The position numbers and the translations under genes were made by a program. From Thiomicrospira sp. XS5 (GTDB taxonomy: Bacteria; Pseudomonadota; Gammaproteobacteria; Thiomicrospirales; Thiomicrospiraceae), in contig NZ_LQBO01000001.1 in assembly GCF_001507555.1 (NCBI RefSeq), positions 558,001 through 622,000 on the forward strand: 64,000 nucleotides of DNA, in the 5' to 3' direction. Position 1 is the stretch's first letter, and each line of letters begins with the position of its first letter. The notes beneath the pieces are model-generated. The model was not told the origin of the DNA, ran no database searches, and saw nothing but the letters and a program-made list of their open reading frames with translations. Shown here one piece after another: positions 19,005-31,261 of this stretch.

Positions 19005-19619
19005 TCAAGGGCGCTGAAAGGCTTTTCGCGCCTCGGCGACTTTTGGGCGGGTGATGCAGGCTTCCACATGGTTGTTGATGAGGCCCATGGCTTCCATAAA
19101 GGCATACACGGTGGTCGGCCCGACGAATTTCCAGCCCATTTTCTTCATGGTTTTCGATAAAGCCACGGATTCCGGTGAAGTGGTGACGCTTTGCGGCGGC
19201 GGCAAAGTGGCTTCGTCCGGTTCGTATTGCCAGAAAAACGCCGCCAGCGACCCGTGTTGCGCCACCAGTTCCTGCGCGCGCTGGGCGTTATTGATGACCG
19301 CTTCGATTTTGCCGCGATGCCGCACGATGCTCGCATCCTGTAACAGGCGCTGCACATCCTGTTCGGTGAACTGGGCGACTTTGTGGAAATCGAAGTGGTC
19401 GAAGGCGCGGCGAAAGTTCTCGCGCTTATCGAGAATGGTGCGCCAACTCAAGCCGGATTGAAAACTTTCCAGGCACAGTTTTTCAAACAAACGAATGTCA
19501 TCCGCCACCGGAAAGCCCCATTCCCGGTCGTGGTAATCGAAAAACGCTTCCACCTGGCCGCACCAAGCGCAACGCGGCAAGTTGTCCGGGCCGGGAACGG
19601 TTTGAACGGCTTTTGTCAT
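19005..19619 (-). CDS. tag: DNA-3-methyladenine glycosylase I
   Basis: Tag excises 3-methyladenine from alkylated DNA. The 204-residue protein shows PRCAWCG (Zn ligand Cys), YHDREWGFPV, SFQSGLSWRTIL, GWKFVGPTTVYAFMEAMG and NNHVEAC (Zn ligands His and Cys). The longer open frame upstream overlaps the neighbouring gene and was rejected; AGAGGA precedes the chosen ATG. Two tandem 12-nt copies of AAGAGRAAGCCS lie just before the start and include the ribosome-binding site. Confidence 0.94.
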   Translation of the reverse strand: MTKAVQTVPGPDNLPRCAWCGQVEAFFDYHDREWGFPVADDIRLFEKLCLESFQSGLSWRTILDKRENFRRAFDHFDFHKVAQFTEQDVQRLLQDASIVRHRGKIEAVINNAQRAQELVAQHGSLAAFFWQYEPDEATLPPPQSVTTSPESVALSKTMKKMGWKFVGPTTVYAFMEAMGLINNHVEACITRPKVAEARKAFQRP

Positions 19620-19648
19620 CGGCTTCCTCTTGGGCTTTCTCTTGGTTT

Positions 19649-20746
19649 TTACGGCATGGGCGCAATCATGGCATGCTGGCTTAAAACATGCAAATCCCGC
19701 CAGGCTTGGCCGAATTCGGAGGTGTCGAACACCGCCATCATTCCGGCGCGGGCTTTCAGGTTGTCGGCGGCGTGCAGGCAATTCTGTACCAGCGTGATGC
19801 ACTCAGTTTGCACTTGGCTGCGCAACGCTTCGTTTGGCGATTGGCCGTGCTCGCAGGCTTGCCAAACGGCATCGGCCAAATCGTACAATTGCGTGCGGGC
19901 GTTTTCAATTTGGGTTTGCGCTTGTTCGATGCATTGTTGAATGGCCGGTTGCTGCGCCAGCACGCCGTCTTGGCCGTAAACGGTTTTGTGTTGCGCAAAG
20001 GCTTGAAAGGCCTCCAAAGCATGTTGAGCGATGCCGACGGCGACACTGCCAAAGGTCACGCTGGCGAGTGTCTCCAGCGGACAATGGAAAATCGGGTCAT
20101 TCAAAACGGGGGCGTCCGCCAGCGAAAAGGTGAAATCGCGCGGCACAGTCACCTTTTCCACGCTGAAATCGTGGCTGCCGGTGGCTTTCATGCCGAAGGC
20201 CGACCAGGTCGAATGCACGGTCACCTCGGCGGCGGGAACGGCAATGGCGAGAATATCGTCGGTGTCGTCCACTTTGCAATTGGCGGTGAACCAAGTGGCG
20301 TGATACGCGCCGCTGGCATAAGCCCAGCGGCCGGAGGCTTCAAAACTGTCTTTCATAAAACCGTTTTCTGCGGTTTTCGCCAGGCCTGACGGCATGCCGG
20401 AACCGGCAATGACCGCGTTTTCCGGTTCAAAGATTTCCCGCGCCGCCGCTTCCGCCATAAAGCCGGAAAACAAACCGCCGCCCGCGCCGATCATTACCAG
20501 CCAGCCGGTGGCTCCGTCCGCGTAAGCGATTCGCTCAAACACCTTCAAAGCGGTCGGCAAGTCGGTCGCTTCGCCCTGATAGCGTTCGGAAATAAACAGG
20601 CGGAAAAGGCGTTGTTCGAATAAGGCGGCCAAAACGGCGTCGGTGAGATGGCCTTGCCGTTCCGCGGTCGGCGCGTCGGTGCGAATCAGCGGCAGAAGCG
20701 ATTCAACCTGATTCAACAAGGCTTGAGCGTTTGGGTGTTTGCGCAT
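19649..20746 (-). CDS. Acyl-CoA-dehydrogenase-fold flavoprotein
   Basis: The 365-residue protein has the ACAD fold: an N-terminal helical domain, a middle beta domain with TWSAFGMKATGSHDFSVEKV, and a C-terminal helical bundle. The middle block resembles group D flavin monooxygenases (HsaA or DszC type) as much as true dehydrogenases, so the substrate is open. The ATG at 20746 was chosen because the earlier GTG lies inside the palindromic repeat. Tag lies 30 bp downstream. A near-match of the repeat (CCAGGCCTGA) is at 20380. Confidence 0.75.
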   Translation of the reverse strand: MRKHPNAQALLNQVESLLPLIRTDAPTAERQGHLTDAVLAALFEQRLFRLFISERYQGEATDLPTALKVFERIAYADGATGWLVMIGAGGGLFSGFMAEAAAREIFEPENAVIAGSGMPSGLAKTAENGFMKDSFEASGRWAYASGAYHATWFTANCKVDDTDDILAIAVPAAEVTVHSTWSAFGMKATGSHDFSVEKVTVPRDFTFSLADAPVLNDPIFHCPLETLASVTFGSVAVGIAQHALEAFQAFAQHKTVYGQDGVLAQQPAIQQCIEQAQTQIENARTQLYDLADAVWQACEHGQSPNEALRSQVQTECITLVQNCLHAADNLKARAGMMAVFDTSEFGQAWRDLHVLSQHAMIAPMP

Positions 20747-20777
20747 GGTGGTTGGGCCGGTGTTTGACTCAAATGGA

Positions 20778-20801
20778 AAAATCACCAGGCCTGGTGATTT
20801 T
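20778..20801. terminator. 24-bp perfect palindrome around CCAGGCCTGG
   Basis: Core at 20785-20794, extended by A/T and ATT/AAT arms. It lies 6 bp beyond the stop of the small membrane-protein gene at 20807 and just upstream of the ACAD-like gene. Confidence 0.8.
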
Positions 20802-20806
20802 GAGGA

Positions 20807-21103
20807 TTATTTCGGCGCGTCTTCATTGCGGTTGCGCCACAGCTTGGACACCGCTTTGTCGCTGCCGAGAAACGCCACCACCAAGCAAATCAAACCGATC
20901 ACGGAAAACAGAATTACCGGGAACATGCCCGCAATTTGGTTGGCGAGAATGGAAAAGTACAAACCGACAACGCCCAGCGTGATAAACAAAAAGCCCATTA
21001 TCTTTAACACCTTGCGGTGCGACGGACTGTATTCATAATGCCCATCCGCGTTTTCCAAAGGATTGAGAATGGGGGAGAAGAGTTTTAGCAATAAATTTTT
21101 CAT
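20807..21103 (-). CDS. Small hypothetical membrane protein, 98 aa
   Basis: No family recognised. A polar N-terminus is followed by two hydrophobic segments, about residues 33-52 and 60-79, and a basic tail. A likely RBS is not strong. Base composition matches the neighbours. It ends 6 bp before a palindromic terminator. Confidence 0.6.
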   Translation of the reverse strand: MKNLLLKLFSPILNPLENADGHYEYSPSHRKVLKIMGFLFITLGVVGLYFSILANQIAGMFPVILFSVIGLICLVVAFLGSDKAVSKLWRNRNEDAPK

Positions 21104-21196
21104 GAGGTTGAGTTTAACGATTCGTGTAAAGCATGTCGATTGATTTTATTCGGCCATGTTGTTTTTTGACAAGAGTTGCCATCCGTCGTAAGCGTT

Positions 21197-21475
21197 TTAT
21201 TTTAGGGAATAAGTGGTCTCGCCTTCTTTTTTGCGAGCGATGACGACAATATCGTCGACTTCTTGATAACTGCTTTGAATCCCCTGCTCACTGGTAAAAG
21301 TTTCCGTTTTGTAAGCAATACGGTGCCGGACTTCTTGCACGATGTAGTCGTCAAAATCAATATTGACGGTGTGATTAACCGAAGGCAACGCCAGTGCATT
21401 CCTAATTTTGATGGTTTTTAGAAGGTGCGGAGGTTCTTGGTTATCAAATGTTTGGATGGTGTAATGGATGGTCAT
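21197..21475 (-). CDS. Hypothetical protein, 92 aa
   Basis: No family recognised. Soluble, without signal peptide or membrane segment. The pattern of alternating hydrophobic residues (VNIDFDDYIVQEVRHRIAY) suggests a small beta-rich domain. It is a monocistronic unit with about 120 bp of AT-rich DNA upstream, possibly holding its promoter. Confidence 0.55.
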   Translation of the reverse strand: MTIHYTIQTFDNQEPPHLLKTIKIRNALALPSVNHTVNIDFDDYIVQEVRHRIAYKTETFTSEQGIQSSYQEVDDIVVIARKKEGETTYSLK

Positions 21476-21609
21476 TTGAGCATGCCTTGCTTTATCTCGA
21501 AGGGTTCACTTTAAATGATAAGGGCTGTTTGGTGTCGAATTTTATAGGACTTTAACCCGTTAAGGTTTAATTTTTACTCTGACACTAATTATTTGAGGCA
21601 TTTAAAAAC

Positions 21610-21637
21610 AAAAAACCACCAGGCCTGGTGGTTTTTT
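21610..21637. terminator. 28-bp perfect palindrome around CCAGGCCTGG
   Basis: Core at 21619-21628, with CCA arms and six As and six Ts; the longest perfect copy in the window. It lies 9 bp beyond the stop of the AT-rich gene pair, acting as its terminator. Confidence 0.85.
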
Positions 21638-21646
21638 AAAGATTTT

Positions 21647-21832
21647 TTAGAAGCTATACAGTTTATGAGAATTCAGTAAGTTTTTTGATTCTTCAATTTC
21701 TCTTTTTAAACTCTCTCCATAGAGCTTTTGCTCAAAGGTGGCGTCGACACTTGTGTTGTCAAAACAGGTAGCGGTACTTTTTGATGATTTAGAAGAGTTT
21801 TGATGATTACTTTCTTTACGTTGTTTATCCAT
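21647..21832 (-). CDS. Small hydrophilic hypothetical protein, 61 aa
   Basis: Ser, Lys and Glu-rich with no recognised domain. Its start overlaps the end of the 21825 gene by 8 nt, so it is probably coupled to it. Base composition is clearly AT-rich compared with both flanks. The reality of the gene rests on that coupling and on the terminator directly behind it. Confidence 0.5.
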   Translation of the reverse strand: MDKQRKESNHQNSSKSSKSTATCFDNTSVDATFEQKLYGESLKREIEESKNLLNSHKLYSF

Positions 21833-22778
21833 CAGTCCTTTCCTTGAGAAGTTTCAATATGTGCTCTAGTTCCATTCTGGTAACTATTTTTTGTAGAACA
21901 TATTTGTATAAATCTTTGTGCTCTAAGCTAATTGACTTTGAACCATTAACAACTATGTTAATAACATAGGCAACTTCTAAATTGACCTCGTCAAAAACAG
22001 GGTAGCAGAGTATAGACTTTTCCTCTACATCTGTCGAGGAATTAGATACATATTTTTTATTATGTGGTTTTTTTATCTCTTTTTCTGTGTTTTCTACAAT
22101 GGTGATTTTTTTGTTTGTAATGCAGTGCATTGCGGTACTATTGGGGTTTGAAAGTTTTTCTATGCTTGTTGTAGGTGCAGGGTGTTCCGGTTTCCAGAAC
22201 AGCATTCTTTTAGGGGTTTGATTTTCTACTTCGAGTAAAGAAACATTAATTTCTTTATTGGGTATTATTTGCTGAAATACCCCCAATATTGCATCGTTTA
22301 AGTACCTTAACTGGTTCTCCGGCTGAGTGATTTTTTCAAAGATCTCGGACTTTTGCTGAATAGAGGTATCTTGTAAACAATTTTTGAATCTATTTACTTT
22401 TTCTTCGACTACCTTGTCTAAAACTTGGATTAAAGCAATTAGATAATCTTCGGAATTAATTTCTTGTTTCTCAGCATATTTCTTTAATAGGGTGCATATA
22501 TAGTTAATTACGGCGATAAGTATCAAAACAGTTGCTATTAAAAAGGCTTTGTCGTGTGTGTTTCTAATATCGAATCCAAGGAATTCAAAACCGCCGTTTA
22601 TGTCTTTAATAGTAAATACAAGTAGTGCAAGAGGAATCGTGGTGATTAAAGGAATGAAAAGATGTTGCACGAAAGGTTTTTGGCAAATGTCATTAAAGAA
22701 AATAATAACATTTTTGAAAATAGTTTTTTGAGGACGAGGAAGCTTCATTCTAAAATTTTTATAAGTATTAATTAGCAT
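21825..22778 (-). CDS. Hypothetical two-TM protein with cytoplasmic C-terminal domain, 317 aa
   Basis: Two hydrophobic segments (about residues 39-57 and 80-101) are followed by a predicted coiled coil near 105-150. The C-terminal region has an alternating pattern (SILCYPVFDE, VAYVINIVVNG) that resembles a GAF-like sensor domain. No close family was recognised. The gene is strongly AT-rich, unlike metH next to it, suggesting recent acquisition. It forms an operon with the 61-residue gene. A role in sensing or defence is possible but not shown. Confidence 0.6.
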   Translation of the reverse strand: MLINTYKNFRMKLPRPQKTIFKNVIIFFNDICQKPFVQHLFIPLITTIPLALLVFTIKDINGGFEFLGFDIRNTHDKAFLIATVLILIAVINYICTLLKKYAEKQEINSEDYLIALIQVLDKVVEEKVNRFKNCLQDTSIQQKSEIFEKITQPENQLRYLNDAILGVFQQIIPNKEINVSLLEVENQTPKRMLFWKPEHPAPTTSIEKLSNPNSTAMHCITNKKITIVENTEKEIKKPHNKKYVSNSSTDVEEKSILCYPVFDEVNLEVAYVINIVVNGSKSISLEHKDLYKYVLQKIVTRMELEHILKLLKERTDG

Positions 22779-22833
22779 GATGCTAACAGTAGTTATAGCA
22801 TCTTGTAAAGGTTAAAAGAAGGCAAGATTCTTT

Positions 22834-26544
<3,711 letters not shown>

Positions 26545-26651
26545 AGAAAAAACCATTCTGTCTGTCAAAAATATAAGAACCGAGTATTTTAACTCAATAA
26601 GCCGTTGACATCAGGCGTAATTTTGGCGGGCGAAACCTTGAGTAAAAATGC

Positions 26652-26661
26652 CCAGGCCTGG
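26652..26661. repeat. CCAGGCCTGG palindrome between divergent metH and gluQ
   Basis: Exact intergenic copy with an A-rich left and TTTT right flank but imperfect outer arms. It lies upstream of both genes, so it is not placed as a terminator of either. Confidence 0.9.
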
Positions 26662-26744
26662 TGGTTTTCGGGTTTTTCCAAGGCGGGCATCATGCGGAAC
26701 GATAGAACATTCACTTGCCGGGAATCGTCGGTTAAGATAACGGT

Positions 26745-27704
26745 ATGAGTATCGACCCAACTTCCACAATATCGAAATCGCCCACGGCACCGCAAAAAAT
26801 GCAAAAAGTGGTGGGGCGCTTTGCGCCGACGCCCAGCGGGCCGTTGCATTTCGGTTCTTTGATTGCGGCGACGGCGAGTTATTTGAATGCCAAGTCGCAG
26901 GGTGGTGAGTGGCGTTTGCGGATTGACGATATCGATGGGCCGCGCGTGGCGCCCGGCGCGTGTGAAAGCATTGTCAAAACACTGGAAGCTTATGGTTTTG
27001 AATGGGACGGGCCGGAAGTCTATCAGTCCGAACGGGACGCGATTTACCAGCAGGCATTGGATACGTTGAACGAATTAGGGCGGTTGTATGTGTGCGGTTG
27101 TAGTCGCAAACAATTGCAGCAACGGCAGCCGGAAACGCCTTGGTTATACGATGCTTATTGTCGTCACGATGCCGTGAAACCCGATGTCGAGACCATGCAG
27201 CCGGAAGCCGCCTGGCGCTTCGAACCGGATGGCGGGCGTTTGTGTTTTGACGATGCCGTGCAAGGGCGGCAGTGTTTGGAAGTGGCCGCTGAGTTGGGCG
27301 ATTTTGTGGTCAAGCGGGCGGATGGTGTGATCGGTTACCACCTGGCCTGCGCGGTGGACGACATTGAAATGGGCATGACCGAAGTGGTGCGGGGGGCGGA
27401 TTTGCTCACCAGCAGCTTTGCCCAACAATCCATTATGCTAGCGTTAGGGCACGAACCGCCGCGTTATGCGCATCACCCGTTGGTGACCAATCGCGAAGGC
27501 ATTAAACTCAGCAAAAAAAGCCGCGCCCCAGCCATCCGAAAAGACGAAGCCGCCGAAACCCTACGCGCCGCCCTGACGTTTTTGAACCATTCCCCACCGA
27601 AAGAACTCAACACCCTGATTCCGCTTTGGGATTGGGCGGTGGAGAACTGGCGGTTATCAAAGGTCAAAGATGCCGTGTCACAAAAGAACGGTTTACAAGA
27701 TTAA
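26745..27704 (+). CDS. gluQ: Glutamyl-Q tRNA(Asp) synthetase
   Basis: GluQ-RS attaches glutamate to queuosine in tRNA-Asp. The 319-residue length, without an anticodon-binding domain, separates it from GltX. Motifs are RFAPTPSGPLHFGSLIAA (HIGH region), Zn ligands CGCSRKQ and YDAYCR, and GIKLSKK in the KMSKS position. An alternative start (MQKVVGRF) lies at 26799. It converges on the diguanylate cyclase gene across a palindromic repeat. Confidence 0.94.
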   Translation: MSIDPTSTISKSPTAPQKMQKVVGRFAPTPSGPLHFGSLIAATASYLNAKSQGGEWRLRIDDIDGPRVAPGACESIVKTLEAYGFEWDGPEVYQSERDAIYQQALDTLNELGRLYVCGCSRKQLQQRQPETPWLYDAYCRHDAVKPDVETMQPEAAWRFEPDGGRLCFDDAVQGRQCLEVAAELGDFVVKRADGVIGYHLACAVDDIEMGMTEVVRGADLLTSSFAQQSIMLALGHEPPRYAHHPLVTNREGIKLSKKSRAPAIRKDEAAETLRAALTFLNHSPPKELNTLIPLWDWAVENWRLSKVKDAVSQKNGLQD

Positions 27705-27715
27705 ATCCAATCATC

Positions 27716-27741
27716 GGAAATGACCAGGCCTGGCCATTTCC
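27716..27741. terminator. Near-perfect 26-bp palindrome around CCAGGCCTGG between convergent genes
   Basis: Core at 27724-27733; only one mismatched pair in the arms (GGAAATG and CATTTCC). It follows the gluQ stop by 11 bp and the opposing gene ends at 27759. The T-run is weak, so termination in both directions is inferred from position. Confidence 0.6.
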
Positions 27742-27758
27742 CGTTATGGTCATTTCCT

Positions 27759-29003
27759 TTAAAACGCCACCGACAGTTTGTTTCGCCCGCTTTCTTTGGA
27801 TTGGTAAAGGGCTTTATCGGCTTTGCTGATGGCGTCGTCGAGGGTGTCGCCGGAGTAGGTGACGCCTTGGCTGATGGTGAAGCTCACGCCGGTTTGGTTT
27901 TCGGATTCGGTTTCGATGGTTTGACGCAGGGTTTCGCAGAGGGCTTCGATTTCGCTGGTGTCCTCCACCTGACCGAACACGCAGAATTCTTCGCCGCCGA
28001 AGCGGGCGACCAGATAATCGGAGAAGGTGTCTTGGATGCAATTGGCGGTGAAGATGATCGCTTCGTCGCCTTTTTGGTGGCCGTAGGTGTCGTTGACGTT
28101 TTTGAAGTGGTCGATGTCCCCCATCAGGGTGAAGAAATACTGGCCTTGGGCTTTGATGTCGGTGAACAATTCGTCGCCTTTTTGGAAGAAAAAGCGGCGA
28201 TTGTAAAGCCCGGTAAGGCCGTCGGTTTGGGAAATGTGTTCGATCTCTTTGAAGGTTTCGGCCTGTTCGATGTTCTGGTTGACGCGCACGTAGAATTCTT
28301 CGGGGGTGAAGTTGGTGTTGAAGAAGTCGTTGACGCCGTATTTCATCAACTTGATGGCGGAGGAAATGTTTTCACTGGCTTCGCAGGAAATAATCGGCAA
28401 CTGGCTTTGCGAATAACGGTTGCGGATGTTTTTGGTGAAATCGAAGGTGTTGTTGTTGATGACGTTTTGGGCGCTGTCCAGCAGAATCAGACTGGGTAAG
28501 GCTTCTTTCAGGTCGGCGTCCATCTCCGAGCAGTTTTCGTAAAGCCGCACTTGAAAACGGTGGTTGCGCAGCATGCCGAGCAGTTTGGAGCTATAACGCG
28601 ATCCGCAGCTGAGCATCCACACCATACGTTGGGCGTTTTTATACAGCCGGTCGGTAATCTGTACCGCATAGCGGATGGAGGACAGGCTGTCTTTGATGAC
28701 GTAGTCCGCGACCTTGAGGCGGAACATTTCTTCACGGGTTTCTTCTTTATAGGAGGCGGTGAGCACTACGGTAGTGATGTGGTGGTGCTTTAAGTATTCG
28801 ATGACTTCGCCATTGTAGGAGTCGGGCAATTGCAAATCGCTTAAACAGACGGCCACCTCGATTCCGCTTTCAATCAAGTCTTTGGCTTCCGCCAGTGAGT
28901 GGCAGGTGTGAATGGTGAGCGATGTCAGTTTTTGAAGTTCGGTTTTCAATAAACTGGCCATTGAGGGTTGGTCCTCAATGATCAGGAAGCATTCGTTCGT
29001 CAT
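27759..29003 (-). CDS. Diguanylate cyclase with two receiver-like domains
   Basis: The 414-residue protein begins with a receiver (IIEDQPSMASLL; acceptor Asp in CLSDLQLPD; VLTAS; VIKDS). A second, more divergent receiver-like region follows, with LILLDS near residue 160. It ends in a GGDEF domain with DIDHFKNVNDTYGHQKGDEA and intact RFGGEEF. It should make cyclic di-GMP on phosphorylation. ATG 29003 is preferred over an upstream TTG. Layout resembles PleD, which also has two receivers. Gene is monocistronic, divergent from trmA. Confidence 0.9.
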   Translation of the reverse strand: MTNECFLIIEDQPSMASLLKTELQKLTSLTIHTCHSLAEAKDLIESGIEVAVCLSDLQLPDSYNGEVIEYLKHHHITTVVLTASYKEETREEMFRLKVADYVIKDSLSSIRYAVQITDRLYKNAQRMVWMLSCGSRYSSKLLGMLRNHRFQVRLYENCSEMDADLKEALPSLILLDSAQNVINNNTFDFTKNIRNRYSQSQLPIISCEASENISSAIKLMKYGVNDFFNTNFTPEEFYVRVNQNIEQAETFKEIEHISQTDGLTGLYNRRFFFQKGDELFTDIKAQGQYFFTLMGDIDHFKNVNDTYGHQKGDEAIIFTANCIQDTFSDYLVARFGGEEFCVFGQVEDTSEIEALCETLRQTIETESENQTGVSFTISQGVTYSGDTLDDAISKADKALYQSKESGRNKLSVAF

Positions 29004-29214
29004 GGTAGTTGAGTGCAAAAGTTGTTTATTATCATGAATGTATTTATGCGTATGAAACCTTACATGATTTTTCTGCGCTGGAGTAAGTTTTTTTTTGAAA
29101 AATTCCTGATTTGAGTGTGACTATTTGATTAAGGCGCGGTTTCGGAGCCGTTTTTGGGCTGGATTGGTGATATACTTCGCTCAAAATTCAAAAAAAACCT
29201 GATAAAAATTGTAC

Positions 29215-29244
29215 CAACACCTTTCCGCTCATTGAAAGGTGTTG
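29215..29244 (+). other. 11-bp perfect hairpin upstream of trmA
   Basis: CAACACCTTTC (29215-29225) pairs exactly with GAAAGGTGTTG (29234-29244) over an 8-nt loop. It ends 38 bp before the trmA start. Only a weak T-rich stretch follows, so it is a leader hairpin or attenuator candidate, or an operator. Confidence 0.6.
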
Positions 29245-29282
29245 ATGATTTCGTTTCGATTTAAAGCCCTGGATAATCCTGA

Positions 29283-30410
29283 ATGCTCTGCGATGTTTTT
29301 CCCGACCGCTACCAAACGCAGCTGGACGAAAAAGTTGACCGTTTAACGGCGTTATTGCCAAAATCCGAACCGATGACGGTGTTTGCGTCCCGCCCAGCCA
29401 ATTACCGTGCTCGCGCCGAATTCCGCGTGTGGCATGAAGGTGACCGCACCGATTACATCATGTTCGACCCCGACACCAAGGAAAAGGTGGCGATTGAATC
29501 CTGCCCGATGGCGTTGGAAAGCATTGCCAATTTAATGCCGCGCCTGATGGCGGAAATCGTGCGTCAGCCCGCCTTGCGGACCAAGTTGTTTCAAGTCGAT
29601 TTTCTGGCGACCCTAAGTGGTGAAATGCTGGTGACCTTGATTTACCGTCGGCCGTTACAGCAAAAAAACGGGGATCAGACGGAAACCGACCAGGCCTGGC
29701 TGGAAGCGGCGCAAGCCCTGCGCAAAACCTTGCCGATTACCCACATCATTGGCCGGGCGCGCAAACAAAAAGTGTGTTTGGATCAGGACTTCGTCATCGA
29801 ACGTTTGCAGGTGGACGGGCAGTCGTTTGTTTACCAGCAGGTGGAAAACAGTTTTACCCAGCCGAATGCGGAAATGGCGCAAAACATGTTGCATTGGGCG
29901 CGCAAAATGGCGGCTCTGGCCAACCCGGACCAATCCAAGGATTTGATTGAGTTGTATTGTGGTAACGGCCATTTTTCGATTGCGTTGGCGTCGCATTTTA
30001 ATCAGGTGCTGGCGACAGAGATTTCCAAAACCTCGGTGGCTTCGGCAGAATTTAATATTGATGCAAACCGCACGGACAATGTGCGGGTTGTGAAAATGGC
30101 GGCGGAGGAAATTTCCGCCGCATTGGAAGGGCAACGAACCTTCTTTCGTCTTAAGGATGTGGATTTGAAATCATACGATTTCAATACCATTTTCGTGGAC
30201 CCGCCGCGGTCCGGTCTGGACGATTTGACGCGCAAAATGGTGACGGAGTTCGAGCATATTCTGTACATCTCCTGCAACCCGGACACCCTTGCGCGGGATT
30301 TGGCGGACATTGGCCGTACACATGACGTGGTCGAAACCGCTCTGTTTGATCAATTCCCTTACACCCATCATATTGAAAGCGGTGTATATCTAAAAAGGAA
30401 AGCCAAATGA
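29283..30410 (+). CDS. trmA: tRNA (uracil-54-C5)-methyltransferase TrmA
   Basis: TrmA makes ribothymidine-54 in the T-loop of tRNA. The 375-residue protein shows [16 protein letters not shown], the SAM motif [22 protein letters not shown] and the catalytic Cys in [14 protein letters not shown], followed by the base Glu in [11 protein letters not shown]. Absence of an N-terminal TRAM or Fe-S Cys cluster separates it from RlmC and RlmD. Its stop overlaps the next gene by 4 nt (ATGA). A repeat copy encodes DQAWL. Confidence 0.94.
   Translation: MLCDVFPDRYQTQLDEKVDRLTALLPKSEPMTVFASRPANYRARAEFRVWHEGDRTDYIMFDPDTKEKVAIESCPMALESIANLMPRLMAEIVRQPALRTKLFQVDFLATLSGEMLVTLIYRRPLQQKNGDQTETDQAWLEAAQALRKTLPITHIIGRARKQKVCLDQDFVIERLQVDGQSFVYQQVENSFTQPNAEMAQNMLHWARKMAALANPDQSKDLIELYCGNGHFSIALASHFNQVLATEISKTSVASAEFNIDANRTDNVRVVKMAAEEISAALEGQRTFFRLKDVDLKSYDFNTIFVDPPRSGLDDLTRKMVTEFEHILYISCNPDTLARDLADIGRTHDVVETALFDQFPYTHHIESGVYLKRKAK
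29690..29699. repeat. CCAGGCCTGG palindrome, copy in trmA
   Basis: Exact copy; encodes DQAWL in a surface-type, poorly conserved segment. Confidence 0.9.
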
Positions 30411-31171
30411 TACTAGCTTGGATAGGTGCATTACTGATTGGTGTGAGTTTAGGGCTACTCGGTTCCGGCGGGTCGATTTTGACCGTGCCGGTACTGATTT
30501 ACCTGGTGGGGCAAGACCCGAAAGTGGCGATTGCCGGTTCCTTGATGATTGTCGGGATTATCAGTGTCTTCTCCGCTCTGCCTTATGCACGACAAGGTTT
30601 GGTGAAATGGCGAACCGTGGTGGTGTTTGGCTTGCCGGGCATGTTGGGGGCTTATCTGGGCGCTTATGGCGCGCATTATGTGTCCGATGCGGTGCAGATG
30701 TTGATTTTCTCGGTCTTGTTGCTGACAGCGGCCTATTTGATGTTCCGCCCGGTCAAGCTCGAAGACGAAGGGCCGACACAGGAGCGTGCGCTTTATAAAA
30801 TCGCGATTGACGGTTTGTTGGTCGGCGGGGTGACCGGTTTGGTCGGTGTCGGCGGCGGCTTTTTGATTATTCCGGCGTTGGTGTTGCTGGGCGGTTTGTC
30901 GATGCGTCTGGCGGTCGGCACCAGCTTGGTGATCATCGCCGCCAAATCGTTTGTTGGTTTCTACGAATATCTAAATGTGTTGAGTGCGTTGCAGTTGAGC
31001 ATCGATTGGCATATTATCGGGTTGTTCTCGCTTATCGGGATTGTCGGTGGTTGGCTGGGTCACAAAGCCAGCAGCCGGGTTGACCAAGACTTGTTGAAGA
31101 AAATCTTTTCGGTGTTCCTGGTGTTGATCGGGGTGTTTATTCTGTACAAAAACCTGCCGAATCTGTTGTGA
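30407..31171 (+). CDS. TauE/SafE-family sulfite/organosulfur exporter
   Basis: A 254-residue inner-membrane protein with about seven or eight segments in two halves, each opening with a Gly-rich loop: [17 protein letters not shown] near residue 9 and [16 protein letters not shown] near residue 141. This tandem pattern is that of the TauE/SafE family, whose members export sulfite, sulfoacetate or related anions. Overlap with trmA means coupled translation, but no functional link is obvious. A role in sulfite release during sulfur oxidation is possible. Confidence 0.85.
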   Translation: MILAWIGALLIGVSLGLLGSGGSILTVPVLIYLVGQDPKVAIAGSLMIVGIISVFSALPYARQGLVKWRTVVVFGLPGMLGAYLGAYGAHYVSDAVQMLIFSVLLLTAAYLMFRPVKLEDEGPTQERALYKIAIDGLLVGGVTGLVGVGGGFLIIPALVLLGGLSMRLAVGTSLVIIAAKSFVGFYEYLNVLSALQLSIDWHIIGLFSLIGIVGGWLGHKASSRVDQDLLKKIFSVFLVLIGVFILYKNLPNLL

Positions 31172-31261
31172 CGTGATCGGGCATTAGCGCGATAAAATGC
31201 GTTCGATGTCCGAAAATACTAAGTGTTACAATTTGGTAACATTTTATTAGGGACGCTTCTC

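Noticed and set aside
19620-19802. 61-residue N-terminal extension of Tag
   Set aside because: Overlaps the ACAD-like gene and carries no family sequence; a proper RBS precedes the internal ATG.
26545-26744. Cobalamin or SAM riboswitch before metH
   Set aside because: Only about 200 bp shared with gluQ, and no conserved riboswitch core could be recognised.
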